NCBI GenBank assembly: GCA_018712605.1
Contig: DVGR01000107.1
Location: 1 to 33,749, forward strand
Source of the DNA: Candidatus Choladousia intestinigallinarum
GTDB taxonomy: Bacteria; Bacillota; Clostridia; Lachnospirales; Lachnospiraceae
Direction of reading: 5' to 3'
DNA length: 33,749 nt
Both the position numbers and the translations under genes were made by a program. The notes beneath the pieces were generated by a model. That model was not told the origin of the DNA. It did not search any database and worked only from the letters and a program-made list of their open reading frames with translations. Positions 24,793 through 32,957 of the stretch are shown in pieces. Each line of letters opens with the position of its first letter. The first letter of the stretch is position 1.

Positions 24793-25998
24793 CTAATTCG
24801 GCTTCTTCTGTCCGCACTGGGAGCAGAATTTTCCTGTGTTCCAGGCGCCGCAGCCGCATCTCCATCCCTCTTCCTTTCTTGGCTTCCCGCATTCTGTGCA
24901 AAATTTCCCATGATTTACCGTACCGCAGACACATCTCCAGCCTGCGCCGCCTTCGCTGGAGGTACTCATGCCCTGAGGCTGCCTCTCTTTCTGCTGTCCC
25001 ATCTGGTACATGGCTGCCAGGTTGGCGCCTCCGCTCTGGCCCGCCATATTCATCCCGAAAAATCCGTTCATGGCGCCCGCCGGGTTGGAGGCCGCCATCC
25101 GCATGGCGTCGCTCTGAGCCCCTGCCAGATTGGCCGCCGCCATGGTGGGATCTCTAAGGACGGCGCTCTTCTGAAGCTGTTTCAGCATCTCCTCGTCTTC
25201 TTTGGAAGCCGATACAGAATTGATTCCAATCGAAGTAAGGACAATGCCCCGCATATCCTTCCACTGATCAGAAAGCACCTGGTTCAGCGCCTCTGTGATC
25301 TCCCTGGTATGTCCGGGAAGGGCGCTGTAGCGGATCCCCTGCTGGGAAAGCCCTGCAAACGCCGGCCCAAGGGCCGTCAAAAGCTCGCTTTTCTGCATAC
25401 TTTCCAGGGAAGAGCGAAGATACTCATCCTCAATGTTTCCGCAGACATTGGTGTAAAACAGAATGGGATCCGCAATCCTGTAGGAATACTCTCCATTGCA
25501 CCGGATGGAAATATCTATGTCCAATCCGATGTTTGTGTCAACCACCCGGAAGGGCACCGGCACAGGCGTCCCATATTTATTGCCAACGATTTCCTTGGTA
25601 TTAAAATAGTAAACCCTCTGATCTGCGCCAGAGTCCCCTCCAAAGGTGAAGCGCTTCCCTATCTCTTCAAAGGTTCTGCGGATTCCTTCTCCCAGATCCC
25701 CGCTAAAAAGGCTGGGGGCCATTCCAGAATCAAAGGTATACTCTCCCGGCTCGGCACAAACTTCCGTCACCTTTCCCTGCTCCACAATCATCATGCACTG
25801 GCCGTCTGCCACAGCGATCACCGAGCCGTCTGTAATGACAGAATCGCTTCCTCTTTTGTTGGAAGATCTCTTCCCTGTCCTTTTTCTTGCTCGCACTGCC
25901 AGAACCTCCTCCGACAGGGCGTCACAGTAAAAATAATCTTTCCACTGGTCTGCCAGAACGCCGCCTGCAGAACCAAGCGCTGCTTTTATTAATCCCAT
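24793..25998 (-). CDS. SPFH-domain protein with two C-terminal zinc ribbons (YdjI-like)
   Basis: A 401-residue protein of the type called virion core protein or YdjI: a short N-terminus, an SPFH/Band-7-like domain (about 30-290) with AEPGEYTFDSG and a VPFRVVDTNIGLDIDISIR strand, a Met/Ala/Gly-rich linker (about 300-350), and two ribbons, CVCGTVNHGKFCTECG and CGCGAWNTGKFCSQCG. SPFH proteins make membrane-associated assemblies. No signal or membrane helix is present, so partners must recruit it. Start ATG 25998 has AGGA seven bases upstream. First gene of the cluster, behind its own promoter. In Bacillus subtilis a homologous set is encoded with PspA; no PspA gene is seen here. Confidence 0.85.
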   Translation of the reverse strand: MGLIKAALGSAGGVLADQWKDYFYCDALSEEVLAVRARKRTGKRSSNKRGSDSVITDGSVIAVADGQCMMIVEQGKVTEVCAEPGEYTFDSGMAPSLFSGDLGEGIRRTFEEIGKRFTFGGDSGADQRVYYFNTKEIVGNKYGTPVPVPFRVVDTNIGLDIDISIRCNGEYSYRIADPILFYTNVCGNIEDEYLRSSLESMQKSELLTALGPAFAGLSQQGIRYSALPGHTREITEALNQVLSDQWKDMRGIVLTSIGINSVSASKEDEEMLKQLQKSAVLRDPTMAAANLAGAQSDAMRMAASNPAGAMNGFFGMNMAGQSGGANLAAMYQMGQQKERQPQGMSTSSEGGAGWRCVCGTVNHGKFCTECGKPRKEEGWRCGCGAWNTGKFCSQCGQKKPN

Positions 25999-26045
25999 AC
26001 TCTAATCCTTTCATTGATATAAAGCAAATTTATCGAATTTTGTTC

Positions 26046-26074
26046 ATTTTATCAGAATTCCTGTCCTAATACAA
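26046..26074 (-). promoter_or_regulatory. Promoter of the SPFH cluster
   Basis: TTGTAT at 26069-26074, a 17-base spacer, and TAAAAT at 26046-26051 on the minus strand. This is a SigA-like pattern; I see no SigW-like AAC and CGTA pair that would match the Bacillus regulation. Confidence 0.55.
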
Positions 26075-26108
26075 TTCTTATTTCTAAAAAATTTACAGAA
26101 AAGAATCC

Positions 26109-26139
26109 AAAAAAACGGCACAGCCAACAAGCTGCACCG
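26109..26139 (-). terminator. Terminator of the phospholipase-like gene
   Basis: CGGTGCAGC and GCTGTGCCG pair fully (two G-U pairs) around a six-base loop, followed by seven T on the minus strand, about 40 bases past the stop. Confidence 0.85.
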
Positions 26140-26179
26140 CTTAAGCACCACTATTATTATATTTCTTTTATTATAGATA

Positions 26180-26791
26180 TTACGCACTCTGGGCAAGTGT
26201 CACCGGAACCGTCTCATATGCACGGTTTTCCAGCAGACAGATGACAGAGACAAATACCCGGGAGCAAAGCTCCACAATCCATCTGCAGTCCTCCAAGGGG
26301 CTGTGTTCTTCGCTCATATACCGCCCGTGAGCCTCCTGGATATATGCAAAAAGCTCCTGCTCATCCCGGCATCTCCTGGCTTCCAGCTTCTGCATATGGA
26401 AGACGCATCGTGCCTCTGGAGTCCTGACGTATCTGCGCAGTTCATGCTTCAGATCACGCTCATACAAACAGTGATCTTTAAGGGAACCTGGAAAAGAGGT
26501 ATTATGGGGAAAGGTAAAGTAATCTGCCAGGTAGTGCATCACCACCCCCAGCCCTCTCCAGAATGCTCTCTCTCTGTATTCGCTTCCGTCCCATTCAGAC
26601 GTCAGCCTGCAGACCAGCTCTTTAAGGCCGTCAAAGGTGGTCTCAAACTCATGGGGAGACGTTACCATTCCCGGATTCAGATCTGGAAGAATCGACCCGA
26701 AACAGAAGGCTTTCCTGTGCCGCATCAAATCCGGTATCTGAAACTCATCCGCAAGATAACCCGCCAAACAAATATGTGACTTTTTTCTCAT
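26180..26791 (-). CDS. Zinc-dependent phospholipase C family protein
   Basis: A 203-residue protein of the zinc-dependent phospholipase C/S1-P1-like superfamily. It begins MRKKSHICLAGYLADEF with a conserved His, then GSILPDLNPG with the ligand-type Asp, SPHEFETTFDG, and GVVMHYLADYFTFPHN, where the HxxxD and the later His (HELRR) are metal-ligand candidates. It lacks a signal peptide, so unlike secreted clostridial alpha-toxin it is probably intracellular; its substrate is unknown. GGAGG seven bases before ATG 26791 sets the start. A single gene with its own promoter and terminator. Confidence 0.82.
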   Translation of the reverse strand: MRKKSHICLAGYLADEFQIPDLMRHRKAFCFGSILPDLNPGMVTSPHEFETTFDGLKELVCRLTSEWDGSEYRERAFWRGLGVVMHYLADYFTFPHNTSFPGSLKDHCLYERDLKHELRRYVRTPEARCVFHMQKLEARRCRDEQELFAYIQEAHGRYMSEEHSPLEDCRWIVELCSRVFVSVICLLENRAYETVPVTLAQSA

Positions 26792-26835
26792 CCCTTTTCC
26801 TCCGTCTGCAGCTATGTCCTTTAAACAGCAACGTT

Positions 26836-26864
26836 ATTCTACTTCAGACTGAGAGATTTTGCAA
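26836..26864 (-). promoter_or_regulatory. Promoter of the phospholipase-like gene
   Basis: TTGCAA at 26859-26864, a 17-base spacer, and TAGAAT at 26836-26841 on the minus strand, the same hexamers and spacing as the carA promoter. Confidence 0.65.
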
Positions 26865-26917
26865 TGGAAAGAACGTAATTTTTATGTAAACCATCGAATT
26901 TCAGCGAAAGCCATAAA

Positions 26918-26944
26918 TCAAGACCCTGAAACTCAGGATCTTGA
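26918..26944 (-). terminator. Hairpin at the carB stop, probable terminator
   Basis: A 12-bp stem (TCAAGATCCTGA with its partner, one G-U pair) around a 3-base loop overlaps the last codons of carB. Only ATTTATGG follows, so the T-run is poor. Confidence 0.5.
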
Positions 26945-29900
26945 TGCAATCTGCGCAATATCAATTAATGTAAGATTCTGGATATGATTGTTTTCCAGGC
27001 TTGTAATCAGCGCTGCCGCCGTATCCAGGGAGGTAAGCACATTAACGCCTGTTTCAACGGCGCACCTGCGGATTAAAAATCCGTCTTTAGAATGTCCCAC
27101 TCCCGGCGAAGGCGTGTCGATTACCAAATCAATCTCATGTCCCAGGATCAAATCCATAAGGTTCGGAGACTCACTTTCGATTTTATTGATCCTCTTAGCG
27201 TCTACCCCGTGCTCCCGGAGAACCTTGGCTGTACTGCGGGTGGCAAAAATACGGTACCCAATGGCTTCAAAACGTCTGGCAATATCCACCGCCTCCAGCT
27301 TATCCGAATCTTTCACCGTGATAATCATATTTTTGTGCTTGGGAAGCCGTATCCCCGCCCCAAGGAAGGCTTTATACAAGGCTTCATCGAAGGTCTTGGC
27401 AATTCCCAGGCACTCTCCTGTAGACTTCATCTCCGGTCCCAGGCTCACATCAGCCCCCCGGATTTTTTCAAAGGAGAACACCGGCATCTTAACGGCAAAG
27501 TAGTCTGCCTCAGGCTGAAGACCTGGAGTGTAGCCCAGCTCACGGATCTTCCTGCCAAGAATTACCTGGGTAGCTAAGGGCACAATGGGAATCCCCGTAA
27601 CCTTGCTGATATAGGGAACCGTACGGCTCGATCTTGGGTTTACCTCTATGACATAAACTTCATCGTTGCTTACGATAAACTGTATGTTAATCAGTCCGAT
27701 CACGTGCAGGGAACGGGCCAGCCTCCTGGTATACTCTTCGATCACCCGTTTGATCTTCTTGGAAATACTCTGGGCCGGATATACGGAAATACTGTCTCCT
27801 GAGTGGATACCGGCTCTCTCTATATGCTCCATGATGCCGGGAATCAGAATCTCTTCCCCATCGCACACCGCATCCACCTCGATCTCTTTTCCCATGAGGT
27901 ATTTGTCCACCAAAATGGGATGCTCCTGGGCGATCCGGTTAATGATGCCGATAAATTCATCTACATCCTGATCGTTAATGGCAATCTGCATTCCCTGGCC
28001 TCCCAGCACGTAGGAAGGACGCACCAGGACGGGATAGCCCAGACGGTTGGCCACTTTTTTGGCCTCTTCCGCCGTATATACAGTGTCTCCGGCCGGTCTG
28101 GGTATGCTGCACTCTTCCAGAATCTTGTCAAACAGCTCCCGGTCCTCGGCGGCATCCACATTCTCCGCTGAAGTACCCAGAATCGGCACGCCCATTTTCA
28201 TCAGAGATTCCGTCAGCTTGATGGCCGTCTGTCCTCCAAACTGCACCACCGCTCCGTCCGGCTTCTCCAGACGCACCACATTCTCCACATCCTCCGGGGT
28301 CAGCGGCTCAAAATAAAGCTTGTCCGCAATATCAAAATCCGTACTTACGGTTTCCGGGTTGTTGTTGATGATAATGGTCTCAAAACCCTCTTTGGCAAAA
28401 GCCCAGGTACAGTGTACGGAGCAGAAATCAAATTCGATTCCCTGGCCGATACGGATGGGGCCTGAACCCAGCACCAGCACCTTTTTCTTTTCTGACTGGC
28501 ATACCGCTTCATTCTCACTGCCGAAAACAGAATAATAGTAAGGAGTCGCCGCTTCAAATTCCGCCGCACAGGTGTCTACCATTTTGTATGCGGCGGTGAT
28601 GCCGTTTTCGTATCTCATATTCTTTACGGCTTCTTCTGTCCGGCCTGCAAGGCGCGCGATCACGCTGTCCGGGAATTCCAGCCGCTTTGCCTCCCGGAGA
28701 AGCTCCGGCGTCAGCTCCCGGGTCTGGAGCGCTTTTTCCATTTCTACCAGAACCGCCAGCTTATCAATAAACCACGGATCGATTTTCGTGATCTCATTAA
28801 TTTTATCATAGGAAATCCCTCTGCGCAGGGCCTCCGCAATCACCCAGATTCTCCTGTCGTCCACTCTTGCCAACTGATGAAGCAGCTCATCTTCATTCAG
28901 GCTGGAAAAATCATAGGAAAGCAGGCTGTCCACGTGCTGTTCCAGGGAACGGATCGCCTTCATAAGGCCGCCCTCAAAGCTGTGAGAGATGCTCATAACT
29001 TCCCCGGTGGCTTTCATCTGGGTAGTGAGCTTACGGCTGGCGCTGATAAATTTATCAAAGGGAAGCCGGGGCATTTTCACCACGCAGTAGTCCAGCATGG
29101 GCTCAAAGCTTGCGTATGTCTTTCCTGTAATGGCGTTCTTAATCTCATCCAGGGTATAACCCAGGGCAATCTTGGCCGCCACCTTGGCGATGGGATAGCC
29201 TGTGGCCTTGGATGCCAGGGCTGAGGAACGGCTGACACGGGGATTTACCTCAATGACACAGTACTCAAAGCTGTCCGGCTTCAGGGCAAACTGCACATTG
29301 CAGCCTCCTGTAATCTTAAGCTCCGTAATAATGTTCAGGGCTGAGGTACGAAGCATCTGGTATTCTTTATCTCCAAGGGTCTGGGAAGGAGCCACCACGA
29401 TACTGTCTCCTGTGTGGACACCGACCGGGTCGATGTTTTCCATATTACATACTGTAATCACATTTCCGGCGCTGTCCCTCATCACTTCGTATTCAATTTC
29501 CTTCCAGCCTGCGATGCAGCGCTCCACCAGAACCTGCCCCACACGGCTGAGCCGCAGCCCGTTTTCCAGAATCTCCACCAGCTCCTGGTAGTTATGGGCA
29601 ATGCCGCCGCCGCTTCCCCCCAGGGTATAAGCGGGACGCAGCACCACGGGATAACCGATGGCCTGCGTGAACTCCACGCCTTCTGCCACGCTCTCCACCA
29701 CTTTTGAAGGAGCCACCGGCTCTTGAATCTTCTCCATGGTACTCTTAAATTCCAGCCGATCCTCCGCTTTCTTGATGGTCTCTGCGGTGGTACCGATAAG
29801 ACGCACATGATTTTCTTTTAAAAAGCCTCTCTCCTCCAGCTCCATGGCAAGGTTCAGCCCTGCCTGGCCTCCCAGCGTGGGAAGAACGCTGTCCGGCTTT

Positions 29901-30142
29901 TCCTTTAAGATCAGCCGCTCCACGACTTCCACGGTCAGGGGCTCAATGTACACCTTATCCGCAATATCTTTGTCCGTCATAATTGTGGCCGGGTTTGAAT
30001 TCAGAAGAACCACCTCCACGCCCTCTTCTTTCAGAGAACGGCAGGCCTGAGTTCCTGCATAGTCAAATTCCGCAGCCTGTCCAATGACAATGGGTCCTGA
30101 ACCAATGACAAGCACTTTCTTTATATCGGGATTCTTTGGCAT
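26933..30142 (-). CDS. carB: Carbamoyl-phosphate synthase large subunit
   Basis: Makes carbamoyl phosphate from bicarbonate, two ATP and ammonia passed from CarA, for pyrimidine and arginine synthesis. The 1069 residues show the duplicated ATP-grasp structure: first half opening GSGPIVIGQAAEFDYAGTQA, second half opening GSGPIRIGQGIEFDFCSVH, each followed by an ATP-grasp domain (PAYTLGGSGGG and PSYVLGGQGM), and a C-terminal MGS-like allosteric domain of about 130 residues. Length is standard (E. coli 1073). Its ATG overlaps the carA TAA by one base, so the two are translationally coupled. Confidence 0.98.
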   Translation of the reverse strand: MPKNPDIKKVLVIGSGPIVIGQAAEFDYAGTQACRSLKEEGVEVVLLNSNPATIMTDKDIADKVYIEPLTVEVVERLILKEKPDSVLPTLGGQAGLNLAMELEERGFLKENHVRLIGTTAETIKKAEDRLEFKSTMEKIQEPVAPSKVVESVAEGVEFTQAIGYPVVLRPAYTLGGSGGGIAHNYQELVEILENGLRLSRVGQVLVERCIAGWKEIEYEVMRDSAGNVITVCNMENIDPVGVHTGDSIVVAPSQTLGDKEYQMLRTSALNIITELKITGGCNVQFALKPDSFEYCVIEVNPRVSRSSALASKATGYPIAKVAAKIALGYTLDEIKNAITGKTYASFEPMLDYCVVKMPRLPFDKFISASRKLTTQMKATGEVMSISHSFEGGLMKAIRSLEQHVDSLLSYDFSSLNEDELLHQLARVDDRRIWVIAEALRRGISYDKINEITKIDPWFIDKLAVLVEMEKALQTRELTPELLREAKRLEFPDSVIARLAGRTEEAVKNMRYENGITAAYKMVDTCAAEFEAATPYYYSVFGSENEAVCQSEKKKVLVLGSGPIRIGQGIEFDFCSVHCTWAFAKEGFETIIINNNPETVSTDFDIADKLYFEPLTPEDVENVVRLEKPDGAVVQFGGQTAIKLTESLMKMGVPILGTSAENVDAAEDRELFDKILEECSIPRPAGDTVYTAEEAKKVANRLGYPVLVRPSYVLGGQGMQIAINDQDVDEFIGIINRIAQEHPILVDKYLMGKEIEVDAVCDGEEILIPGIMEHIERAGIHSGDSISVYPAQSISKKIKRVIEEYTRRLARSLHVIGLINIQFIVSNDEVYVIEVNPRSSRTVPYISKVTGIPIVPLATQVILGRKIRELGYTPGLQPEADYFAVKMPVFSFEKIRGADVSLGPEMKSTGECLGIAKTFDEALYKAFLGAGIRLPKHKNMIITVKDSDKLEAVDIARRFEAIGYRIFATRSTAKVLREHGVDAKRINKIESESPNLMDLILGHEIDLVIDTPSPGVGHSKDGFLIRRCAVETGVNVLTSLDTAAALITSLENNHIQNLTLIDIAQIASRS

Positions 30143-31215
30143 TACTGATCCACCTCCATCATATTCATAAACCGGTCAAACAGATATCCTGAGTCCTGAG
30201 GGCCTGGACAAGCCTCCGGGTGGAACTGAACGGTAAAAATCTTCTTGCCCGTGTAGGCGAGGCCCTCGTTGGTTCCGTCATTTACATTTTCAAAAGCAGG
30301 AACCGCCACGGAGGGATCCAATTTTTCTACATCTACCACGTAGCCGTGATTCTGGGAAGAAATGTACACCCGTCCGGTGGAGAGATCTCTCACCGGATGA
30401 TTTCCTCCCCGGTGTCCATACTTCATCTTATAAGTATCCGCCCCCTTTGCCAGGGCCATAAGCTGATGCCCCAGGCAGATAGCAAAAATCGGCACATCTG
30501 AATCATACAGTTTTTTGATCTCTTCAATGATTTCCATGCACTCCTTGGGATCCCCCGGGCCATTGGAAAGCATAATGCCGTCGGGATTGCCGGAAAGGAT
30601 CTCTTCCGCAGGCGTGCCAGCCGGATATACCGTCACCTGGCAGCCTCTCTGATTCAGGCTCCTGGCAATATTCCTCTTAGCCCCCAAATCCAGCAGGGCC
30701 ACCTTTTTTCCTTCTCCCGGCAGCACATAGGGAGCGCCGCAGGTGACTTTCTCCACCACTTTTCCTGTGGTATAGGAATGAAGCCGGGGCAGAAGCTCCG
30801 TCAGGCTGTAATTCTCATCTGTAGTTATGCATCCGTTCATAGTGCCCTTTTCGCGCAGAATTTTAGTCAGGGCTCTCGTATCAATCCCCGCTATGCCTGG
30901 AATATCGTATTTTAAAAGAAAATTTTGAATCGTGTCTTCCGAACGGAAGTTACTGGGCTGACGTGACAATTCCCGAACAATGAATGCATCCGGCCAGGGT
31001 CTGTCGGATTCCATATCTTCATAACAGATTCCGTAATTACCAATCAATGGATACGTCATAACTACTGCCTGTCCGGCGTAAGATGGATCAGTCAGCACCT
31101 CCAGGTATCCTGTCATAGAGGTGTTAAATACGATTTCGCTAATTACTTCCCGAGAAGAACCAATACTGGTGCCTTCAAACACTGTACCGTCTTCCAGAAT
31201 CAGAAATGCTTTCAT
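30142..31215 (-). CDS. carA: Carbamoyl-phosphate synthase small subunit
   Basis: Glutaminase subunit supplying ammonia to CarB. The 357-residue chain has the N-terminal CPSase small-chain domain (MTGYLEVLTDPSYAGQ) and a class I glutamine amidotransferase domain with Cys247 in ICLGHQ and His332/Glu334 in FHPEA, a complete catalytic triad. The ribosome site before ATG 31215 is modest (GGTGG). It has its own promoter with a leader of about 40 bases, too short for a PyrR-type attenuator. No arginine or pyrimidine genes are adjacent, so which pathway dominates is open. Confidence 0.97.
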   Translation of the reverse strand: MKAFLILEDGTVFEGTSIGSSREVISEIVFNTSMTGYLEVLTDPSYAGQAVVMTYPLIGNYGICYEDMESDRPWPDAFIVRELSRQPSNFRSEDTIQNFLLKYDIPGIAGIDTRALTKILREKGTMNGCITTDENYSLTELLPRLHSYTTGKVVEKVTCGAPYVLPGEGKKVALLDLGAKRNIARSLNQRGCQVTVYPAGTPAEEILSGNPDGIMLSNGPGDPKECMEIIEEIKKLYDSDVPIFAICLGHQLMALAKGADTYKMKYGHRGGNHPVRDLSTGRVYISSQNHGYVVDVEKLDPSVAVPAFENVNDGTNEGLAYTGKKIFTVQFHPEACPGPQDSGYLFDRFMNMMEVDQ

Positions 31216-31262
31216 TCTACCACCGTCTTCCTTTAGTCCTTATTTCTGCTCAAATTGTTAGA

Positions 31263-31291
31263 ATTCTACCACATTCATTTTTATATTGCAA
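31263..31291 (-). promoter_or_regulatory. carAB promoter
   Basis: TTGCAA at 31286-31291, a 17-base spacer, and TAGAAT at 31263-31268 on the minus strand; predicted start near 31256. Confidence 0.65.
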
Positions 31292-31304
31292 CTGTTTTCT
31301 TTCC

Positions 31305-31333
31305 TGCACTCTGGAATATTTTTTTCATATACT
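31305..31333 (+). promoter_or_regulatory. Possible sporulation-type promoter of the SleC-like gene
   Basis: CATATACT (31326-31333) matches the SigE -10 consensus CATACA-T at seven of eight positions, about 30 bases before the ATG. The -35 region (around 31305-31312) is a poor match to SigE or SigG. No good SigA promoter is seen in the interval. Confidence 0.3.
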
Positions 31334-31363
31334 GTTAGTAAGTGCCCCTTTGGGAGAAGGACT

Positions 31364-32635
31364 ATGTATCAAAAAAGGCCATTTCACCTTACCTCCGCCC
31401 AGACGGATCTGCCGGATCAGGGCCAGCTAAGGGTCATTGCGTCCTCCACAGAAGCAGTCCCCATAGCAGACGCCACGGTGGATATTTCCTTTACGGGAGA
31501 TCCGGACAGTACAGTGGAAGAAGTATACACAGACAGCAGCGGCCAGACGGAAATCCTGAATCTGGATGCTCCCCCTGTCGAGTACAGCTTAAGCCCCGGG
31601 GAAGTCCAGCCCTACTCCGAATATACCATCCGGGTATCCGCCCCCGGCTATGAAACCATTACAGTCTCAGGCAGCGAAATACTCAGCCGCCAGCTCTCCA
31701 TTCAGAGGGTCTTCCTGCGGCCCCTAAGAGAAAATGAACCCCCTGACACTGTAGTGATCCCTGACCATACATTATACGGAGTTTATCCCCCAAAAATCGC
31801 GGAGGATGAGATAAAACCCATTAATCTCACCGGAGAGATCGTCTTAAACCAGGTGGTCATTCCTGAGTACGTGATTGTCCATGACGGAACCCCCTCAGAC
31901 ACCACCGCCGGAGATTACTACGTCCGCTACAGAGATTATATTAAAAATGTGGCCAGCAGCGAGATCTATGCCACCTGGCCCCGGGAAACCCTCCTGGCCA
32001 ACATCCTGGCCATCCAGTCTTTTACCTTAAACCGTGTCTACACAGAATGGTACAGGAACCAGGGATATAATTTTACGATCACCTCTTCCACGGCTTTTGA
32101 CCAGAAATGGATCTACGGACGGAATATTTTTGAGAGCATTTCCCAGACTGTGGACGAAATCTTTGACCAGTACCTGTCCCGCCCCAACGTAAAGCAGCCC
32201 ATCCTGACGCAGTACTGTGATGGAAAGCGGGTCATCTGTCCTGAGTGGCTGTCTCAGTGGGGAAGCAAGGATCTGGGAGAACAAGGCTATACAGCCATTG
32301 AAATCATACGGAATTATTACGGAAATTCCATGTACATCAATACGGCGGAGGAAGTCTCCGGCGTCCCGGTCTCCTACCCGGGCTACCCGCTGCGGATTGG
32401 CTCCACCGGGGAAGATGTGGCCAAAATTCAGGAGCAGCTAAACGCCATCTCAAACAATTACCCACTGATCCCCAAACTATCCGTGGATGGAATCTTCGGG
32501 GAACGTACCCAGGAAGCCGTAAAGGTTTTTCAGTCTGTCTTCGGTCTGACCCAGGACGGAATTGTGGGGAGCCGTACCTGGTACCGAATCCAGGAAATCT
32601 ATGTGGCAGTCACACGAATTGCCGAGGGCGTGTAA
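31364..32635 (+). CDS. SleC-like spore cortex-lytic enzyme
   Basis: A 423-residue protein built like clostridial SleC, the zymogen that digests cortex peptidoglycan in germination. It has an N-terminal pro-region with a carbohydrate-binding-like beta domain (about 20-120), a SpoIID-type lytic domain (about 155-330) with IPEYVIVHDGTP and NVASSEIYATWPRETL (Glu200 the likely catalytic residue), then a C-terminal peptidoglycan-binding domain (about 344-412) with LNAISNNYP and KLSVDGIFG. No signal peptide is seen, as expected for a protein packed during sporulation. ATG 31364 follows GGGAGAAGG; 26 further in-frame residues upstream look like intergenic DNA. The activating Csp proteases are not in this window. 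Confidence 0.88.
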   Translation: MYQKRPFHLTSAQTDLPDQGQLRVIASSTEAVPIADATVDISFTGDPDSTVEEVYTDSSGQTEILNLDAPPVEYSLSPGEVQPYSEYTIRVSAPGYETITVSGSEILSRQLSIQRVFLRPLRENEPPDTVVIPDHTLYGVYPPKIAEDEIKPINLTGEIVLNQVVIPEYVIVHDGTPSDTTAGDYYVRYRDYIKNVASSEIYATWPRETLLANILAIQSFTLNRVYTEWYRNQGYNFTITSSTAFDQKWIYGRNIFESISQTVDEIFDQYLSRPNVKQPILTQYCDGKRVICPEWLSQWGSKDLGEQGYTAIEIIRNYYGNSMYINTAEEVSGVPVSYPGYPLRIGSTGEDVAKIQEQLNAISNNYPLIPKLSVDGIFGERTQEAVKVFQSVFGLTQDGIVGSRTWYRIQEIYVAVTRIAEGV

Positions 32636-32659
32636 TCTTCAGCCCACGGCAGATAAGAT

Positions 32660-32687
32660 CTGATTCCGCCCTTCCCGGCGGGATCAG
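32660..32687 (+). terminator. Hairpin after the SleC-like gene
   Basis: An 11-bp stem (CTGATTCCGCC and its partner, one G-U pair) with a CTTCCC loop, 25 bases past the stop. No T-run follows directly, so it may be an RNA-stabilising 3' structure rather than a true terminator. Confidence 0.5.
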
Positions 32688-32748
32688 CATCCAAAAGACG
32701 GGCAAAAAATTAGGGACAAAATTTTTTTAATTTTTTTCAAAAAAGCCC

Positions 32749-32777
32749 TTGACTTTTTCCCGAAAATACATTATATT
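32749..32777 (+). promoter_or_regulatory. tRNA-Glu promoter
   Basis: TTGACT at 32749-32754, a 17-base spacer, and TATATT at 32772-32777, ending 10 bases before the mature tRNA. Confidence 0.75.
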
Positions 32778-32787
32778 ATTGGAGCAC

Positions 32788-32859
32788 GGTTCGTTGGTCA
32801 AGAGGTTAAGACGCCGCCCTCTCACGGCGGAAACACGAGTTCGATTCTCGTACGAACTG
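32788..32859 (+). tRNA. tRNA-Glu (anticodon CTC)
   Basis: A 72-base cloverleaf: acceptor GGTTCGT/ACGAACT (G-U at the first pair), D arm with TGGTC and GGTTAAGAC, anticodon stem GCCGC or CCGCC with loop reading CTC (codon GAG), and T arm CGAGTTCGATTCTCG. The CCA end is not encoded. It resembles bacterial tRNA-Glu throughout. Confidence 0.95.
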
Positions 32860-32867
32860 CTTTGAAA

Positions 32868-32892
32868 GTCATTCTGAGGAATGGCTTTTTTT
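32868..32892 (+). terminator. tRNA-Glu terminator
   Basis: GTCATTC and GAATGGC pair around TGAG, followed by seven T, nine bases after the tRNA. Confidence 0.85.
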
Positions 32893-32957
32893 GTGTCATA
32901 GAAAAGCACACTTTTGTTCTTTTTAAATTCAAGAATCCCGGAACTAAGGAGGGCCTT

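Noticed and set aside
31216-31260. PyrR-type attenuator or arginine operator for carAB
   Set aside because: The predicted leader is only about 40 bases with no terminator and I saw no ARG-box-like dyad.
31286-31363. Longer start for the SleC-like gene
   Set aside because: The extra residues overlap the carA promoter and have no ribosome site; GGGAGAAGG fits ATG 31364.
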